Positions 8,121 to 21,810 of a stretch of 64,000 nucleotides of DNA are shown here, piece by piece (position 1 is the stretch's first letter; each line of letters begins with the position of its first letter). The stretch lies in assembly GCF_020510625.1 (NCBI RefSeq), contig NZ_CP075191.1, forward strand, positions 1,526,001 through 1,590,000, in the 5' to 3' direction. A program made the position numbers and the translations under genes. This DNA is from Ferribacterium limneticum (GTDB lineage Bacteria; Pseudomonadota; Gammaproteobacteria; Burkholderiales; Rhodocyclaceae). Below the pieces are notes generated by a model, which did no database searches, was not told the origin of the DNA, and saw only the letters and a program-made list of their open reading frames with translations.

Positions 8121-9017
8121 ATGGCAACAATGGATCGACTGGACGCGATGCACCTCTTCGTTCGGGTGGCCGAACTCGGCAGCTTTTCAGCGGCAGCGCA
8201 GCAGATGGGCGTCGCCCGTTCCGTCGTCACCCGGCAGATCGCCGCGCTGGAGGCGCATCTCGGCGTCAAGCTGATGGCGCGCAGTACGCGCCGCCTGACG
8301 CTGACCTCGGGCGGTACCGCCTACCTGGAGAAATGCCGGGTCATCCTCAATCTGGTCGAAGCGGCGGAAACCGGGGTGGCCGAAGAGCGCCTGACGCCGC
8401 GCGGCAATATCCGCATCAGCCTGCCCTTGAGCTACGGCCTGAAGCGCCTGGCCCCGGTGCTGCTCGACTTTTCGCAGCGCTACCCGGAGGTGGTGCTCGA
8501 CATGGATTACAGCGACCGCCGGATCAATCTGATCGAGGAGGGCATCGACCTGTCGATCCGCATCACCCGCCGGCTGGAGTCCGGCGATGTGGCGCGCAAG
8601 ATCGGCAAGAGCCGCATGCTGGTGGTCGCCTCGCCGGACTACCTGGCTCGCCACGGGCGACCGCTGCACCCTTCAGAACTGGTGCATCACGTCTGCCTCG
8701 GCTACACCTATGCCGGCAGCAGCCAGGTCTGGCAATTCATGGTCGATGGCGTGCTGGAAAGCTTCCATGTGCGCAGCCGTCTCAATGCCAACAACGGTGA
8801 CGTCCTGACCGAAGCTGCGGCGCAGGGGCTGGGCATCACCTGTCAGCCGGATTTCATTGTCGATACCTTTCTGGCCGCCGGCCGGGTCGAGGCAATCCTG
8901 GCCGATTACCCGATTCCCGAACTCGGCATCTACGCCATGCTGCCGAGCAATCGCCATGTTCCGCATCGGGTGCGGGTGTTGATGGATAGTCTTGCCGAGC
9001 GCCTCGCGACGGCTTGA
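8121..9017 (+). CDS. LysR-type transcriptional regulator
   Basis: About 298 residues from the ATG at 8121 (a second ATG at 8130 is equally usable). The N-terminal winged helix-turn-helix reads MHLFVRVAELGSFSAAAQQMGVARSVVTRQIAALEAHLGVKL, the standard LysR helix, followed by the RSTRRLTLTSGG turn and a periplasmic-binding-like effector domain. It lies divergent from the dioxygenase gene with 86 bases between, so it probably controls that gene. The upstream frame extension overlaps the dioxygenase and is not used. The effector is unknown. Confidence 0.92.
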   Translation: MATMDRLDAMHLFVRVAELGSFSAAAQQMGVARSVVTRQIAALEAHLGVKLMARSTRRLTLTSGGTAYLEKCRVILNLVEAAETGVAEERLTPRGNIRISLPLSYGLKRLAPVLLDFSQRYPEVVLDMDYSDRRINLIEEGIDLSIRITRRLESGDVARKIGKSRMLVVASPDYLARHGRPLHPSELVHHVCLGYTYAGSSQVWQFMVDGVLESFHVRSRLNANNGDVLTEAAAQGLGITCQPDFIVDTFLAAGRVEAILADYPIPELGIYAMLPSNRHVPHRVRVLMDSLAERLATA

Positions 9018-9175
9018 AGTCAGGCCGAGCCGAGCTTCCGGACGACAAATCTTTACCCTTCGCGGCCAACCATTGGCATGCCATGGCGTTAATATCATCA
9101 GGCAGCCAACGGCTGCCGGCTGGTCAATGCGTTTCGTTGGCCAGGCTTCAGTCTCAGGGAATAAAGGAAATTCGT

Positions 9176-9430
9176 ATGGGAATCGTGTGGACAATCTTGG
9201 TCGGCCTTGTGGTCGGCGTCATTGCCAAGTTGCTGCATCCGGGCAAGGAAAACATGGGCTTCATCGCCACCGTGCTGCTTGGCATCAGCGGCTCATTTCT
9301 GGCCGGCATGCTCGGGCAGGCCATGGGCTGGTATCAGGCTGGTGAGGGAGCCGGTTTCGTCGCCTCGGTTGTCGTGGCCATCGTATTGCTGGTCATCTAC
9401 GGCCGTCTTCAGGACAAGGGGGGGCAATGA
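9176..9430 (+). CDS. GlsB/YeaQ/YmgE family small membrane protein
   Basis: 84 residues in three hydrophobic segments with glycine-rich turns: MGIVWTILVGLVVGVIAKLL, MGFIATVLLGISGSFLAGML and FVASVVVAIVLLVIYGRLQ. This is the transglycosylase-associated or stress-response family of tiny inner-membrane proteins, whose function is not firmly known. AAAGGAA precedes the ATG; upstream extensions of the frame are non-coding. Its stop overlaps the start of the next gene (ATGA), so the two are translationally coupled. Confidence 0.9.
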   Translation: MGIVWTILVGLVVGVIAKLLHPGKENMGFIATVLLGISGSFLAGMLGQAMGWYQAGEGAGFVASVVVAIVLLVIYGRLQDKGGQ

Positions 9431-10101
9431 GCAAACTGCGGAATGCCTGGCTGGCCGTCTGTTTCGCCAGCGCAACGGCGCACGCCGGCACCTTGGTCGA
9501 TCTCTCGGCTGAGGCCAGCCGGCCGGCAACGAACGACATGGTACGGGCCAGCGTGTTCAGCGAAGCCAGCGGCAATAACCCGGCCGAACTGGCGCGCCGC
9601 GTCAATGCCGATATTGCCGAGGCCCTGAAGCTCATTCGCGCCAGGTCGGGCGTCACCGTCAAGAGCGGCCAGCAATCGACCTACCCGGTCTACGGTCAGG
9701 CCCAGAAAATCGACGGTTGGCGCATGCGCAGCGAACTGGTTATCGAATCGAAAGACACCGGCGCGGTGTCGGAGCTGCTCGGCAAGTTGCAGCAAATGCG
9801 ACTGGCGGTCGGCGCGGTCAGCCAGATGCCCTCGCCGGAGACGCGGCGTCAGGTCGAGGACGAAGCAACGCGGGAGGCGATTCGCGCCTTCCAGAGCCGC
9901 GCTGCTGTGGTCGCCGAACAACTGGGCAAGGGCTGGAAGATCAAGCAGCTCAACATCCAGCAGGGCGGCGGCATGCCAATGCCGATGATGCGTGCCAGCC
10001 GGGGGGCGATGCTGGCAGCCGAGGCTGCACCGGCGCCGCTGGAGGCCGGGGAAAGTCTGCTGACAACCAATATCAGCGGGCAGATCGAACTGGCGGATTG
10101 A
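9427..10101 (+). CDS. SIMPL (DUF541) domain periplasmic protein
   Basis: 224 residues with a signal peptide (SKLRNAWLAVCFASATAHA) and a SIMPL/DUF541 body like YggE or BP26: VDLSAEASRPATNDMVRASVFSEASGNNPAELARRVNADIAEAL, SGVTVKSGQQSTYPVYGQAQKIDGWRMRSEL, and the helix DEATREAIRAFQSRAAVVAEQLG. The C-terminus has a Met-rich stretch (GGGMPMPMMRAS), which is sometimes seen in metal contacts, but that is speculation. Family members are linked to oxidative-stress protection and may form ring-like oligomers. It is coupled to the GlsB-like gene by a 4-base overlap. Confidence 0.85.
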   Translation: MSKLRNAWLAVCFASATAHAGTLVDLSAEASRPATNDMVRASVFSEASGNNPAELARRVNADIAEALKLIRARSGVTVKSGQQSTYPVYGQAQKIDGWRMRSELVIESKDTGAVSELLGKLQQMRLAVGAVSQMPSPETRRQVEDEATREAIRAFQSRAAVVAEQLGKGWKIKQLNIQQGGGMPMPMMRASRGAMLAAEAAPAPLEAGESLLTTNISGQIELAD

Positions 10102-10163
10102 GAGAAGGCCTGTTGCCGGCGTCTTCGCAACGCCGGCAAGGCTTGGCCGGCGGAAAACGCGTT

Positions 10164-12191
10164 TTAGAAGTGTAAGGTGGTCCTGAGCATGGCGGTACGG
10201 CCGTATTGAGGCATCTGCCAGCGGCGAGCCCCCAGCACTTCATCGGTCGCCACCGGGTCGTTGTAGCGATGATCGAACAGGTTGTAGATGCCGAGCGCAA
10301 CCTCCCAGTGCTTGCCGCTGGGGGTGTAGCTGAAATTCAGATTGGCCAAGGTATATGAGGGAATTCGCTCGGTACCGATATTGGCCTGGCGGGCGCTGAT
10401 CCACTGGGCTTCCAAGCCGGCCATCAGGTGAGTGATGCCGGTCGGCACGGCCAGATTGAGCTTGGCCATGTGGTGCGGCGAGTTGTCGAAGCTGTGACTT
10501 GTTTCAGCTGCGTGCTGCACCGAGTAGCCGGTCCGCAGTCGGCTGCCGTTGCTCCAGCGCTGCTCGAATTCGATTTCCAGGCCACTGGCATTGGTATGCG
10601 CACTGTTGGCGGCGACTCCCGCTTCGTCGACCGTCACCATCTTGTCGATATGGAAATGGTAGAGCGTCGCCGTCAAGCGGGAAAGCTGGCTGAAGCGCTT
10701 CTCCCATGAGAGTTCCAGCGAGCGCATCTGTTCCGGGGCGAGGTTGGGGTTGCCGTAGGCAAAGGTGGGGGTGGTGTAGGCGCGCTCATAGGCGGTCGGC
10801 GTACGGAATGCCGTTCCGTACAGCAGCTTGAACAGGCCGGCCTGGCCGGCGTCGTGCGTAAAGCCGAGGCGCGGGCTCCAGAAGGTGCCCAGCTTGCCAA
10901 GGTCGTTGTAGCTCAGGCCGAGCGTCAGCAGGCTGGCCGTGCCGAGCTGGATTTCGTCCTGGGCCATCAGGGTCAGTTGCCGGCTGCTTTGTTGGCTGTC
11001 CAGGCAGGCGTCTGGGCTGATGCTCAAGTCCGCGTTGATACAGCCATAGCCGCGGTCAAAATTCATCTGGTTCTGCCGCCAGTTGGCCTTGTATTCGATG
11101 CCCAGCGTCCAGCGCTGGCCCGACCAGCTGGTATTGACTAGGCGATTCTCGATGCCCCACCAACTGCCGCGCACCTTGTCGACGTTCATGATTTGCGGGT
11201 CACCTAGATCGGCCGAGTAGTCGTAGGGGAAAAATCCGTCGTAGGCGTAATCGCCAAAATAGAGGCGCTGCTGCAGCTTGTTGCTGGCGTTCAGCTTCCA
11301 TTCCTTGCTCAGGTCGAGCAGGGTGTAGGTATCCGATTCGATGTGGCTACGGTCATCGACAATGGTGTCGTAGCTGGCGGTCGGAACGATGCGGTCGCGT
11401 TTGGCGTGGGCGAAGGACAGGTGCCAGTCGTCGCCCCTGACCTTGAAAAACAGTTGGCCGCCGTCTTCGCCGCCGACCCGGTGCAGGTCGCGGCTGCTGC
11501 CGTCGCCGTTGACGTCGTTGAAGGCCAGGGTTCGCCCATGGACGTTGAAGCCGGTGACTGAAATCAGCACATCCTTGCCGCCGACCTGGCCGCCCCAACT
11601 GGCCCGCAAGCGCCGATTGGCGCCGCTGCCCAGGCTCAGGCTGGCTTCGCTGCCGACGCTCTGGCCGCTGCGCGTCACGACATTGATCACGCCGAACATG
11701 GCATCGCCGCCATAGACCGAAGCACTCGGGCCGCGGATCACTTCGATGCGTTCGATCAGGCCGACATCGAGCGGGAAAGCCGAGTCGACAGGAACGTTGG
11801 CGTAGATATTTTCATTGACCGACATGCCGTCGATCAGGATCTGCAGTCGCGGGCGGTAGTCACCTGGCTGCGAGATGCCGCGCACGCCGGCAAAGGCGTA
11901 GGTGTGGTCGTCGGTGACGTTGAAGCCCTGCAGCGTGCGCAGGGCATCACCAAGGGTTCGCCAGCCGTAGAGTCGAATGTCCTCGCTGGTCAGGACCGAG
12001 ACGACGGAGGGTATCTGGTCCGGATTCTCGGCAAATTTCGGGGTCGTGATGATATTGACCTTGAGCAACTCTTCGAGCGAGAGATGGATGGCATCAATGG
12101 CGGCCGAGCACGGGGCTGCCAGGGTAAGGAGCAGGGCTGCCAGCAGCGCGCTACCCGTTGGCTGCCCGGTGTGGCGCCGGGCCTGGTTCAC
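10164..12191 (-). CDS. TonB-dependent receptor at the end of the YfiR/kinase operon
   Basis: 675 residues from a GTG at 12191 that overlaps the stop of the upstream EAL gene (GTGA), so it is translationally coupled. Signal peptide [19 protein letters not shown] short N-terminal motif [17 protein letters not shown] precedes the plug ([73 protein letters not shown]). A 22-strand type barrel ends RTTLHF with a terminal aromatic residue. The motif resembles LSLEDLVKTEVTSVSRK in the first receptor of this operon, which suggests that both contact a common periplasmic partner. Ligand unknown; the class is siderophore/cobalamin-like in size. Confidence 0.88.
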   Translation of the reverse strand: MNQARRHTGQPTGSALLAALLLTLAAPCSAAIDAIHLSLEELLKVNIITTPKFAENPDQIPSVVSVLTSEDIRLYGWRTLGDALRTLQGFNVTDDHTYAFAGVRGISQPGDYRPRLQILIDGMSVNENIYANVPVDSAFPLDVGLIERIEVIRGPSASVYGGDAMFGVINVVTRSGQSVGSEASLSLGSGANRRLRASWGGQVGGKDVLISVTGFNVHGRTLAFNDVNGDGSSRDLHRVGGEDGGQLFFKVRGDDWHLSFAHAKRDRIVPTASYDTIVDDRSHIESDTYTLLDLSKEWKLNASNKLQQRLYFGDYAYDGFFPYDYSADLGDPQIMNVDKVRGSWWGIENRLVNTSWSGQRWTLGIEYKANWRQNQMNFDRGYGCINADLSISPDACLDSQQSSRQLTLMAQDEIQLGTASLLTLGLSYNDLGKLGTFWSPRLGFTHDAGQAGLFKLLYGTAFRTPTAYERAYTTPTFAYGNPNLAPEQMRSLELSWEKRFSQLSRLTATLYHFHIDKMVTVDEAGVAANSAHTNASGLEIEFEQRWSNGSRLRTGYSVQHAAETSHSFDNSPHHMAKLNLAVPTGITHLMAGLEAQWISARQANIGTERIPSYTLANLNFSYTPSGKHWEVALGIYNLFDHRYNDPVATDEVLGARRWQMPQYGRTAMLRTTLHF

Positions 12192-14340
12192 CGAGCGCCC
12201 CCGGGATTCTCGCTGCCTTCGATACGCGGCAGCCGGAAGGCAATGAACTCCTCGGCCGGCATCGGCCGGGCAAACAGGAAGCCCTGAAAGATGTTGCAAC
12301 CCATCTGGCGCAGCAAATCGGCCTGTTGCCGGGTTTCGACGCCTTCGGCAACGACCTTGAGACCGAGCGCCGAACCCAGGGTGATGATCGCCTGGACCAG
12401 GGCCCGTTGCTTGCCTTGAATTTCAAGGTCGGTTACGAAGGAGCGGTCGATCTTGATTTCATCGATGCTGAAGCGGTTGAGGTAGCCCAGCGACGAGAAG
12501 CCGGTGCCGAAATCGTCGAGCGAGATGCGGATGCCGCGTTCGCGCAGTTCACTGATGACCTGGTGCGCGGTGTCGGCGTTCTGCATCAGCACGCTTTCGG
12601 TCAGTTCGATGATCAGCTGATTGGCCGGAACGTCGGTGCGGGCGAGTACTTCATCGATGAACTGGATCAGCGAGCGCTGGAAGAAGCTTTCGGCCGACAG
12701 ATTGATGCTGATCGTGCCAACCTCCTGGCGCATGGCCAGCCAGTCGGCAATCAGTTCGCAAACCTGGCCGATCAGCCACTCGCTGATCGGGTGGATCAGG
12801 CCGACTTCCTCGGCCAGCGGGATGAAACGGTCGGGCGTGATGAAGCCGAGTACGGGGTGTTCCCAGCGCAACAGGACTTCGGCGCCGATAATTTCGCCGG
12901 TGGTCGCCGAGATCTTCGGCTGGAAATAAGGCCGCAGCTGATCACCCTGTTCAAGTGCAACACGCAGGCCGCGCTCCAGGACAAGGCGCCGGGCCGCGTC
13001 GTGGTCGTGTTTCGGATCGAAGAAGCTGATCGCGCTGCCGTTGCTGCTGGCGGCTTGCAGCGCAACGAGCATGGCGCGCCGGATCAGTTCGTTGGTTTCC
13101 GCCGCATCTTCCGGGTAATAGGAAATCCCGATATACGGCGCGATCAGCACTTCGTCGCCAAGCAGCAGCATGGGGCGGCCAAGGGTTTCATGCACCGTCT
13201 CGGCATAGCAGCGGATGCTTTCCCGATCCAGCGTGCCGGGTAGGGCGAGTACGAAGGAGTGTTCGTCGTAACGGGCCAGCTTGGCGTCGTGCAGGGAGTC
13301 CTGGCCGAGCGCACCGCTACCGTTTGGCGGCGTTTCGAGCAGGCCCTTGAGGCGGCTGGCAAGGGCGCGAATGGCCGCGTCGGCAGTATCCTGGCCGAGC
13401 ACGGTGGAGATGTCGCGCAGATTGCCGAGATGAATGAAGAGAATGGCCAGCCCGGCCTGCTCGGACTTGAGGCCCTCGGGCTGGAGGTCGCGCTCCAGTA
13501 GCTCGGTCAGTCGGTCGCGGTTGTTCAGGCCGGTGACCGGGTCGTGCCAGGCCAGCTGGCGGATTTGCTCTTCCTGGGCGACACGCTCGGAAATGTCCTG
13601 GGTAAAACCGGTTGCACCCAGGTAGCAGTTCTTGTTGTCGAACCGGGGAAAACCCCGCTCGTGAACATGGTGCCAGGCGTTTTCGTCGGCCAGGCTGCGC
13701 AGTCGATAGTCGAGCTGATAGGGCCGGCCGGTCTTCATTTCAGCCCGGCAGCGGATCAATGTGGCGCGATCCTCGCGGTGAACGCGGGTGAGCAGGCGGT
13801 TTCCGGGTACCGGCACCTGCGAGGTGGCGATGATGTCCAGATACTGCCGCGAGGCAGCGATGATGTTGCCCGACTGGTCCATGGTCCAGTTGCCGAGATG
13901 GGCAATCTGCTGGGTGTGGATCAGCGTCAGCTGGCTGTCGACCAGATCCCCGAAGGCAATGGAGGAGCGCAGCAGGTAGCGCACGCGGTGCGGCAGCAGC
14001 GGGATATTCAGCGGCTTGGTGATGAAGTCGGTGGCGCCGCAGCGGTATGCCTCGTCGATCGATAGCTGGTCGTCCAGGGCGGTCAGCATGATGATCGGCA
14101 AGTGTTCAAGGCGGGGGGTGCCACGCAGGATGCGGCAGGCCTCAAAGCCGTTCATGCCCGGCATCAGCACATCGAGCAGCAGGATATCCGGGATTTCGCC
14201 CTGGGTGACCAGCGCGATGGCCTTTTCGGCCGAGTCGACGGTCGTCACGTCGAATTCATGCTGGGCCAGCACCGATTCGGTGATCGTGCGCATGACGGGC
14301 TCGTCATCGACAATCAGGATTCGGGGCTTGGCGTTCGGGC

Positions 14341-14344
<4 letters not shown>
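12188..14344 (-). CDS. Response regulator REC-PAS-GGDEF(degenerate)-EAL
   Basis: 718 residues; the ATG at 14344 overlaps the kinase stop (ATGA). Receiver domain residues about 6-125 ([37 protein letters not shown]) with all key residues. A PAS-like domain lies at about 135-255. The GGDEF domain is badly eroded: the signature position reads YDEHS and the substrate motif is lost. The EAL domain is retained, with EVLLRW in place of [34 protein letters not shown] and AEGVET, so hydrolysis of c-di-GMP is plausible. It is the likely output of the adjacent hybrid kinase. Confidence 0.9.
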
Positions 14345-17063
<2,719 letters not shown>

Positions 17064-17067
<4 letters not shown>

Positions 17068-17606
17068 CGCGTGCCCCCGATCACCTGACGGGCGAGGCGC
17101 AGCATCTGCGAACTGGCCTTCAGACTGGCCCGGTTGATGGCATCGGCGTTGATGTCGAACTGCAGTCGCCCCTCGGTGCGGATCAGGGCGATGGCGCCGC
17201 CGTCGCGGGCGAAGGTTTCCGAGTCGCTGACGGTCAGGATGGCCTGCTTGTCCACCCAGCGCAGGACGGCGCTGGCCCGCGCCTCTTCAGTATCGGGAAT
17301 GAACAGCTCCTGGCAATCGGCGATCTGTTCCGGACTGTTGACCTTGCGGATACGCAACTCGCGGCCGCCCACCTGGCGGCCTTCGTAGCTGGCCAGGTAG
17401 GGACCGAGGCTGTCGCGGCCGAACAGGCAGATGGTGACGGTGCTGCGGTTACCCGGCCAATCGACATACTTCAGGAAATTGACCAGGTAGGCTGCCTTGA
17501 GTTGCCCTTCCGAGGCGACTTCGCTGAAAGTGCTCGGTGCGGACAACACCAGGCCAAGCGCCAGCGTGAGCTGGGCGGCAAGGCGGAGGAGTTTTCCGGC
17601 TGACAT
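17064..17606 (-). CDS. YfiR family periplasmic protein (DUF4154)
   Basis: 180 residues with a signal peptide ([20 protein letters not shown]) and the YfiR/DUF4154 fold: [113 protein letters not shown]. In Pseudomonas, YfiR binds the periplasmic domain of YfiN and represses it. Here it overlaps a kinase gene whose sensor is CHASE8 like that of YfiN, so the same contact is likely. It lies 7 bases downstream of the first TonB receptor. No yfiB lipoprotein gene is present. Confidence 0.88.
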
Positions 17607-17613
17607 GGCTGAA

Positions 17614-19767
17614 TCAGAACTTCCAGCGGGTGGTGAGCATGACCGAAGGCTTGATTTCGTTGGCGATGGTCGGAATGTAGTCGGACAGGTATTCGATACG
17701 GCGGGAGCCGATCAGGTTGCGGCCGATCAGGGCGACTTCGAGATCCTTGTTGACGCGATAAGCGTAGCGCAGATCGAGGGTTATGTAGCCGGGAATGCGC
17801 ACATAACTCGGTTCGGTCGATGTACTCGGCGTCGCATCGGTGATATTGACCCGTTCGTAGCTGGACATGGCGCGCAGCCAGACATCGAGTTGCTGGCTGG
17901 TGGTCATGTTCCATTGTGAGCGCAGCGAGGCGGTCTCGCGGGGCTTGGCACGCTCGGTCATCTGGGCATCGGCGTTTGAAATCTGGTCTTTGCCCTCGTC
18001 CATGTTGAGCTTGCTCCAGCTGTAGGACAACTGCAGGCGCCAGTTCGGCGTCACCAGCCATTCCGCAGCCAGTTCGAGGCCGGTACTCCAGCCCGCCAGG
18101 CCGTTGACAGCATTCACTTCCTGGAGAAGAACGAATTGTCCGGAGAGCAGGCCGGGGCAGTGTGAAGGAGCGACCTGCATGCCGGGAATGGAGCCCGGCG
18201 GTAGGAAGCCGAAGAGGGGGCTGCAACCATAGAGCGCAGACTGGCTTCCGCTGCGCAGGTGGGTGTAGCGGTAACGATAGGCCGTCACGTCGGCGCTGAC
18301 TGTGTTCGATATCTGTTTGCGATACCCGATTTCGACGCCTTCGGCCTTTTCCGCCTTCAGGCCATCGGCGCCCGGCGTCGCGTACTGGACGATCGGCAGG
18401 TTCATGCCTGGCATTTGCTGGACATGGACCCCGGCCAGCACCGAGACATCCTGTTCGGCCCGGGCGCTGGTGCGTGGGGCGCGGGCATATTTCAGCCAGG
18501 CGCTATCGGTGCGCGAAGGCGTCCAAAGTAGCGTCGCATGGGGGGAATAGCTGCTGCCGTTGCGGCTGGCGTAATCCCAGCGCAGGCCCATGCCCAGTTT
18601 CAGGTGTTCGGGGATCACGGTCCAGTCGTCCTGGATGAAGAGGCCGCTGGTGCGATGGGTAAATTTGGCGTTCGGAATCTGGATGTATAGGCCCGAGGTG
18701 CTGACTTCATCGCTTGAATTGCGGAAGCCGAAGCCCCATTGCAGGTCGTGCGTGCCGATGGCGTAGCGGCCGAGGTAGTCAAGATCGAAAGTGGTGCGCG
18801 ACTCGTCAATGAAATCGCTGATTTCTATCCCCGACCTGCCGCCCGACAGTTGCAGCGAGGATTCGATACCCGTATCGCTCAGCCAGCGATAACGACCGAC
18901 CAGGCTCTCGCTGTGCAGGCGCTGTGAAAAACTGAGTGGATTGAGCTGGATGTTTCCTGTGCTCATCAACACGTTCATGTCCGGATTGATCCGCCACAGG
19001 TCGCCCAGCGACGAGCGGGAGGCGTTGGCCCAGATGGTCAGGTCGCTGCCGGCACCGAGGTCGCGGTCAAAACGGAAATCGACGACGCCATTCTTGAGAC
19101 GATCCTCAGCATCCTCGCGGCTGTCGAATTGCTTCGAAGGTTCGGTGTAACGGCCCTGAACGGAAAGCTTGAAGCTCGTTTTCTCGTCGAGCGACTGGCC
19201 GATTCGGGCATAGACATTGCCGTAACCCTGGGAGCCGACGGTCAGATTGGCGGCGCCACCGGCCTGGTTGCGGCTGTGTTTGGAGATGATATTGATCACG
19301 CCATTGACGGCATTGGCACCCCACATCACGGCGCCGGCACCGCGGATGATTTCTATGCGTTCGATGTCGTCGAGCGGGATGGGGTCGAGTTCCCACATGA
19401 CCCCGGAAAACATCGGATGGTAGATGCTGCGGCCATCGACCAGCACTTGTAACTTGTTGGCAAAGCGGCCGTTGAAGCCACGAGCCGTCACGGCATAGCG
19501 ACCGTTGTCGATCTGGGCAACTTCGATGCCTGGTGCCATGCGCAATACGTCGGGCAGGGCCTGGGCGCCGGAGCGGCGAATATCTTCTGAAGTGATGACG
19601 AAAGCGGCAGCGGCAACATCGCTCAGGCTCTGGCTTTTGCGGGAGACGGAAGTTACTTCGGTCTTGACCAGATCTTCCAGGCTCAGATCGTCGAAGAGGT
19701 CGCCAGCGGCATGGCTGCAGGGTGAAAAGGCGGCCAGGATGGCAATCCACAATGTCGCGCGCTTCAT
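17614..19767 (-). CDS. TonB-dependent receptor heading the YfiR/kinase operon
   Basis: 717 residues from the ATG at 19767 (AAGGAAG in front; an upstream extension to 19860 has no leader). Signal peptide RATLWIAILAAFSPCSHAA, then LSLEDLVKTEVTSVSRKSQS, the N-terminal motif of a receptor subclass, and a plug with SDVAAAAFVITSEDIRRSGAQALPDVLRMAPGIEVAQID, VLVDGRSIYHPMFSG and IERIEIIRGAGAVMWGANAVNGVINIISK. The barrel ends VMLTTRWKF. It should lie in the outer membrane and either import or sense a ligand. It is the first gene of a five-gene unit and has a 16-base palindrome about 100 bases upstream (19868-19883). Confidence 0.9.
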   Translation of the reverse strand: MKRATLWIAILAAFSPCSHAAGDLFDDLSLEDLVKTEVTSVSRKSQSLSDVAAAAFVITSEDIRRSGAQALPDVLRMAPGIEVAQIDNGRYAVTARGFNGRFANKLQVLVDGRSIYHPMFSGVMWELDPIPLDDIERIEIIRGAGAVMWGANAVNGVINIISKHSRNQAGGAANLTVGSQGYGNVYARIGQSLDEKTSFKLSVQGRYTEPSKQFDSREDAEDRLKNGVVDFRFDRDLGAGSDLTIWANASRSSLGDLWRINPDMNVLMSTGNIQLNPLSFSQRLHSESLVGRYRWLSDTGIESSLQLSGGRSGIEISDFIDESRTTFDLDYLGRYAIGTHDLQWGFGFRNSSDEVSTSGLYIQIPNAKFTHRTSGLFIQDDWTVIPEHLKLGMGLRWDYASRNGSSYSPHATLLWTPSRTDSAWLKYARAPRTSARAEQDVSVLAGVHVQQMPGMNLPIVQYATPGADGLKAEKAEGVEIGYRKQISNTVSADVTAYRYRYTHLRSGSQSALYGCSPLFGFLPPGSIPGMQVAPSHCPGLLSGQFVLLQEVNAVNGLAGWSTGLELAAEWLVTPNWRLQLSYSWSKLNMDEGKDQISNADAQMTERAKPRETASLRSQWNMTTSQQLDVWLRAMSSYERVNITDATPSTSTEPSYVRIPGYITLDLRYAYRVNKDLEVALIGRNLIGSRRIEYLSDYIPTIANEIKPSVMLTTRWKF

Positions 19768-19867
19768 TTGCTTCCTTGTTGATTCATTGAGCTGTTGAAT
19801 ATGTTGAATTTGGTGCTTTTGTCCGCTTGCGATTTTCCATTGTAATTTTATGGGTGACAAGGGTAAT

Positions 19868-19883
19868 TATCACGAAAGTGATA
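19868..19883. promoter_or_regulatory. Palindromic operator candidate TATCAC-GAAA-GTGATA
   Basis: A perfect 6+6 inverted repeat in an AT-rich intergenic stretch upstream of the TonB/YfiR/kinase operon. The same 16-mer with one mismatch (TATCACGAAAGTAATA) lies at 54371-54386 upstream of the chemoreceptor gene, in the same orientation relative to its gene. This suggests a shared regulator, not identified. Confidence 0.5.
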
Positions 19884-19928
19884 AATATATCGATTATGGA
19901 TTGTTGAATGTTGCCGCGGCGCGCCGTT

Positions 19929-21008
19929 TCAGGCGAGCAGGGCAACGGCCTTGATCTGGGCATGCAGGGCCAGACCGGGGCGGATCTCCAGTTTTTCGGC
20001 GGAGCGCCGGGTGATGCGGGCGAGCAGCGGTTCGCCGGCGACATCGAGTTTGACCAGCACATGTCCCGGTGTATCGGTCGGTGCCAGGTCGACGACGATG
20101 GCGCTGACGCAGTTCAGGATGCTGCTCTGCATCTGCGGTACCAGCGTCAGGCTGACGTCGCGGGCGTGAATGCGGCAGCGCAGCGGGGTGCCGACTGGCT
20201 CATGGCGGTGCGAAACGTAGATTGTTCCGCCGGGAAACTCAAGTCGCGTCAGGTCGTCGGCTTCATGTTCGGCGACACACGCTTCGATGACGACGCCGGC
20301 ATCGTCGGCAAAGGCCGCGGGGAGATCGATGCGGCTGAGCACCTGGTTCAGGGCGCCACTGGCAACCACCTGGCCTTCGTCGAGCAGGACCAGATGATCG
20401 GCCAGTCGGGCGACTTCGTCCGGGGCGTGGCTGACGTAGATGATCGGGATCGCCAGTTCGCGATGCAGGCGCTCCAGATAGGGCAGGATCTCCAGCTTGC
20501 GCTTGAGATCGAGCGCGGCCAGCGGCTCGTCCATCAGCAGAATCTTCGGCGCGGTGAGCAGGGCGCGGGCAATGGCAACGCGCTGGCGTTCGCCGCCGGA
20601 GAGTTGCCCGGGCGAACGGCTGAGCAGATGCGCGATGCCGAGCAATTCGGCGATTTCAGGCAGGGTGAAACGGGCCGCTGTGCTTGATGTTCTTTTCTGG
20701 CCAAACGCCATGTTGCCGCGCACCGACAGGTGGGGGAACAGGCTGGCTTCCTGAAAGACGACGCCGAGCGCGCGTTGGTGCGGCGGCGTGAAATGGCCGC
20801 GGGATTCGTCCTGCCAGACCTCGTCGCCAAGCGCGAAATAACCGGCCGGCGCCCGTTCCAGCCCGGCCATGGCGCGCAGGCAGGTGGTCTTGCCCGAGCC
20901 GGAATGGCCGAATAGCGCGGTGATGCCGCTGCCCGGCAGATTCAGGTCGACATCGAGCCTGAAGTCGCTCCGCTCGACCCGGAATCTGGCTTGAATTCCC
21001 TGGCTCAT
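19929..21008 (-). CDS. modC: Molybdate ABC transporter ATP-binding protein ModC
   Basis: 359 residues: ABC ATPase with Walker [12 protein letters not shown]-loop [14 protein letters not shown], signature [17 protein letters not shown], Walker [14 protein letters not shown] and the switch His in [19 protein letters not shown]-terminal Mop/TOBE molybdate-binding domain follows (about 290-359, [48 protein letters not shown]), which sets ModC apart from other ABC ATPases. It powers molybdate import through ModB at the inner membrane. It overlaps modB by 4 bases (ATGA) and is the last gene of the operon. Confidence 0.96.
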   Translation of the reverse strand: MSQGIQARFRVERSDFRLDVDLNLPGSGITALFGHSGSGKTTCLRAMAGLERAPAGYFALGDEVWQDESRGHFTPPHQRALGVVFQEASLFPHLSVRGNMAFGQKRTSSTAARFTLPEIAELLGIAHLLSRSPGQLSGGERQRVAIARALLTAPKILLMDEPLAALDLKRKLEILPYLERLHRELAIPIIYVSHAPDEVARLADHLVLLDEGQVVASGALNQVLSRIDLPAAFADDAGVVIEACVAEHEADDLTRLEFPGGTIYVSHRHEPVGTPLRCRIHARDVSLTLVPQMQSSILNCVSAIVVDLAPTDTPGHVLVKLDVAGEPLLARITRRSAEKLEIRPGLALHAQIKAVALLA

Positions 21009-21691
21009 ATCGTCTTCCGCCGTGCCGGATTGAAGGTGTACAGCGCCATCAGCACGGCGAAGCTGAACAGCACCATGCCGCCGGCCAGCCAGTGAGCCTG
21101 CGTGTATTCCAGCGCTTCGACGTGGTCATAGATCTGCACTGACACGACACGGGTCTTGTCCGGGATATTGCCGCCGATCATCAGCACAATGCCGAATTCG
21201 CCCACGGTATGGGCAAAGCCGAGAATGGCGCCGGACAAAAAGCCGGGCTTGGCCAGCGGCACAGCGATCGACCAGAAGGTATCCCACGGGCTGGCGCGCA
21301 GCGTGGCAGCCACTTCCAGCGGCCGCTCGCCGATCGCCTCGAAGGCGTTCTGGATCGGCTGCACGACGAAGGGCAGCGAGTAGAACACCGAGGCGATGAC
21401 CAGACCAGGGAAAGTGAAAGGCAGCAGGCCGAGGCCGAGCGACTGAGTCAGTTGGCCGACCGGCCCATGCGGGCCCATGGTGATCAGCAGGTAGAAGCCG
21501 AGTACCGTCGGCGGCAGGACCAGCGGCAGCGCGACGATGGCGCCGACCATGCCCTTGAAGGCCGAGCGTGTCCGGGCCAGCCACCACGCAATCGGCGTAC
21601 CGATGACGAGCAGGAGCAGGGTGACCACCGTGGCAAGCTTGAGGGTCAGCCAGATGGCAGCGAGGTCGGCGGAATACGTGGTGGTTTCCAT
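21005..21691 (-). CDS. modB: Molybdate ABC transporter permease ModB
   Basis: 228 residues with five to six membrane helices and the binding-protein-dependent transport signature near [36 protein letters not shown], the EAA loop that contacts Mod[15 protein letters not shown] and [26 protein letters not shown] are typical of ModB. It forms the inner-membrane channel for molybdate or tungstate. It is translationally coupled to modC. The gap of about 120 bases upstream to the unknown gene is small enough for one transcript. Confidence 0.96.
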   Translation of the reverse strand: METTTYSADLAAIWLTLKLATVVTLLLLVIGTPIAWWLARTRSAFKGMVGAIVALPLVLPPTVLGFYLLITMGPHGPVGQLTQSLGLGLLPFTFPGLVIASVFYSLPFVVQPIQNAFEAIGERPLEVAATLRASPWDTFWSIAVPLAKPGFLSGAILGFAHTVGEFGIVLMIGGNIPDKTRVVSVQIYDHVEALEYTQAHWLAGGMVLFSFAVLMALYTFNPARRKTI

Positions 21692-21810
21692 GGTTATCGG
21701 CGAGCGAACAGAGCGTGCAGTTTACACAGGCTGGTCGCGATCTCGAAGTGCAGGCCAGGCAATGCCCGTGCTGGCAGCAGGCGGGGAATGGCGATAGTCA
21801 TAGCCTTGCC

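Noticed and set aside
10113..10139. Terminator after the SIMPL gene
   Set aside because: A 10-bp stem (TTGCCGGCGT/ACGCCGGCAA) is present, but no T-run follows on either strand, so I do not call it a terminator.
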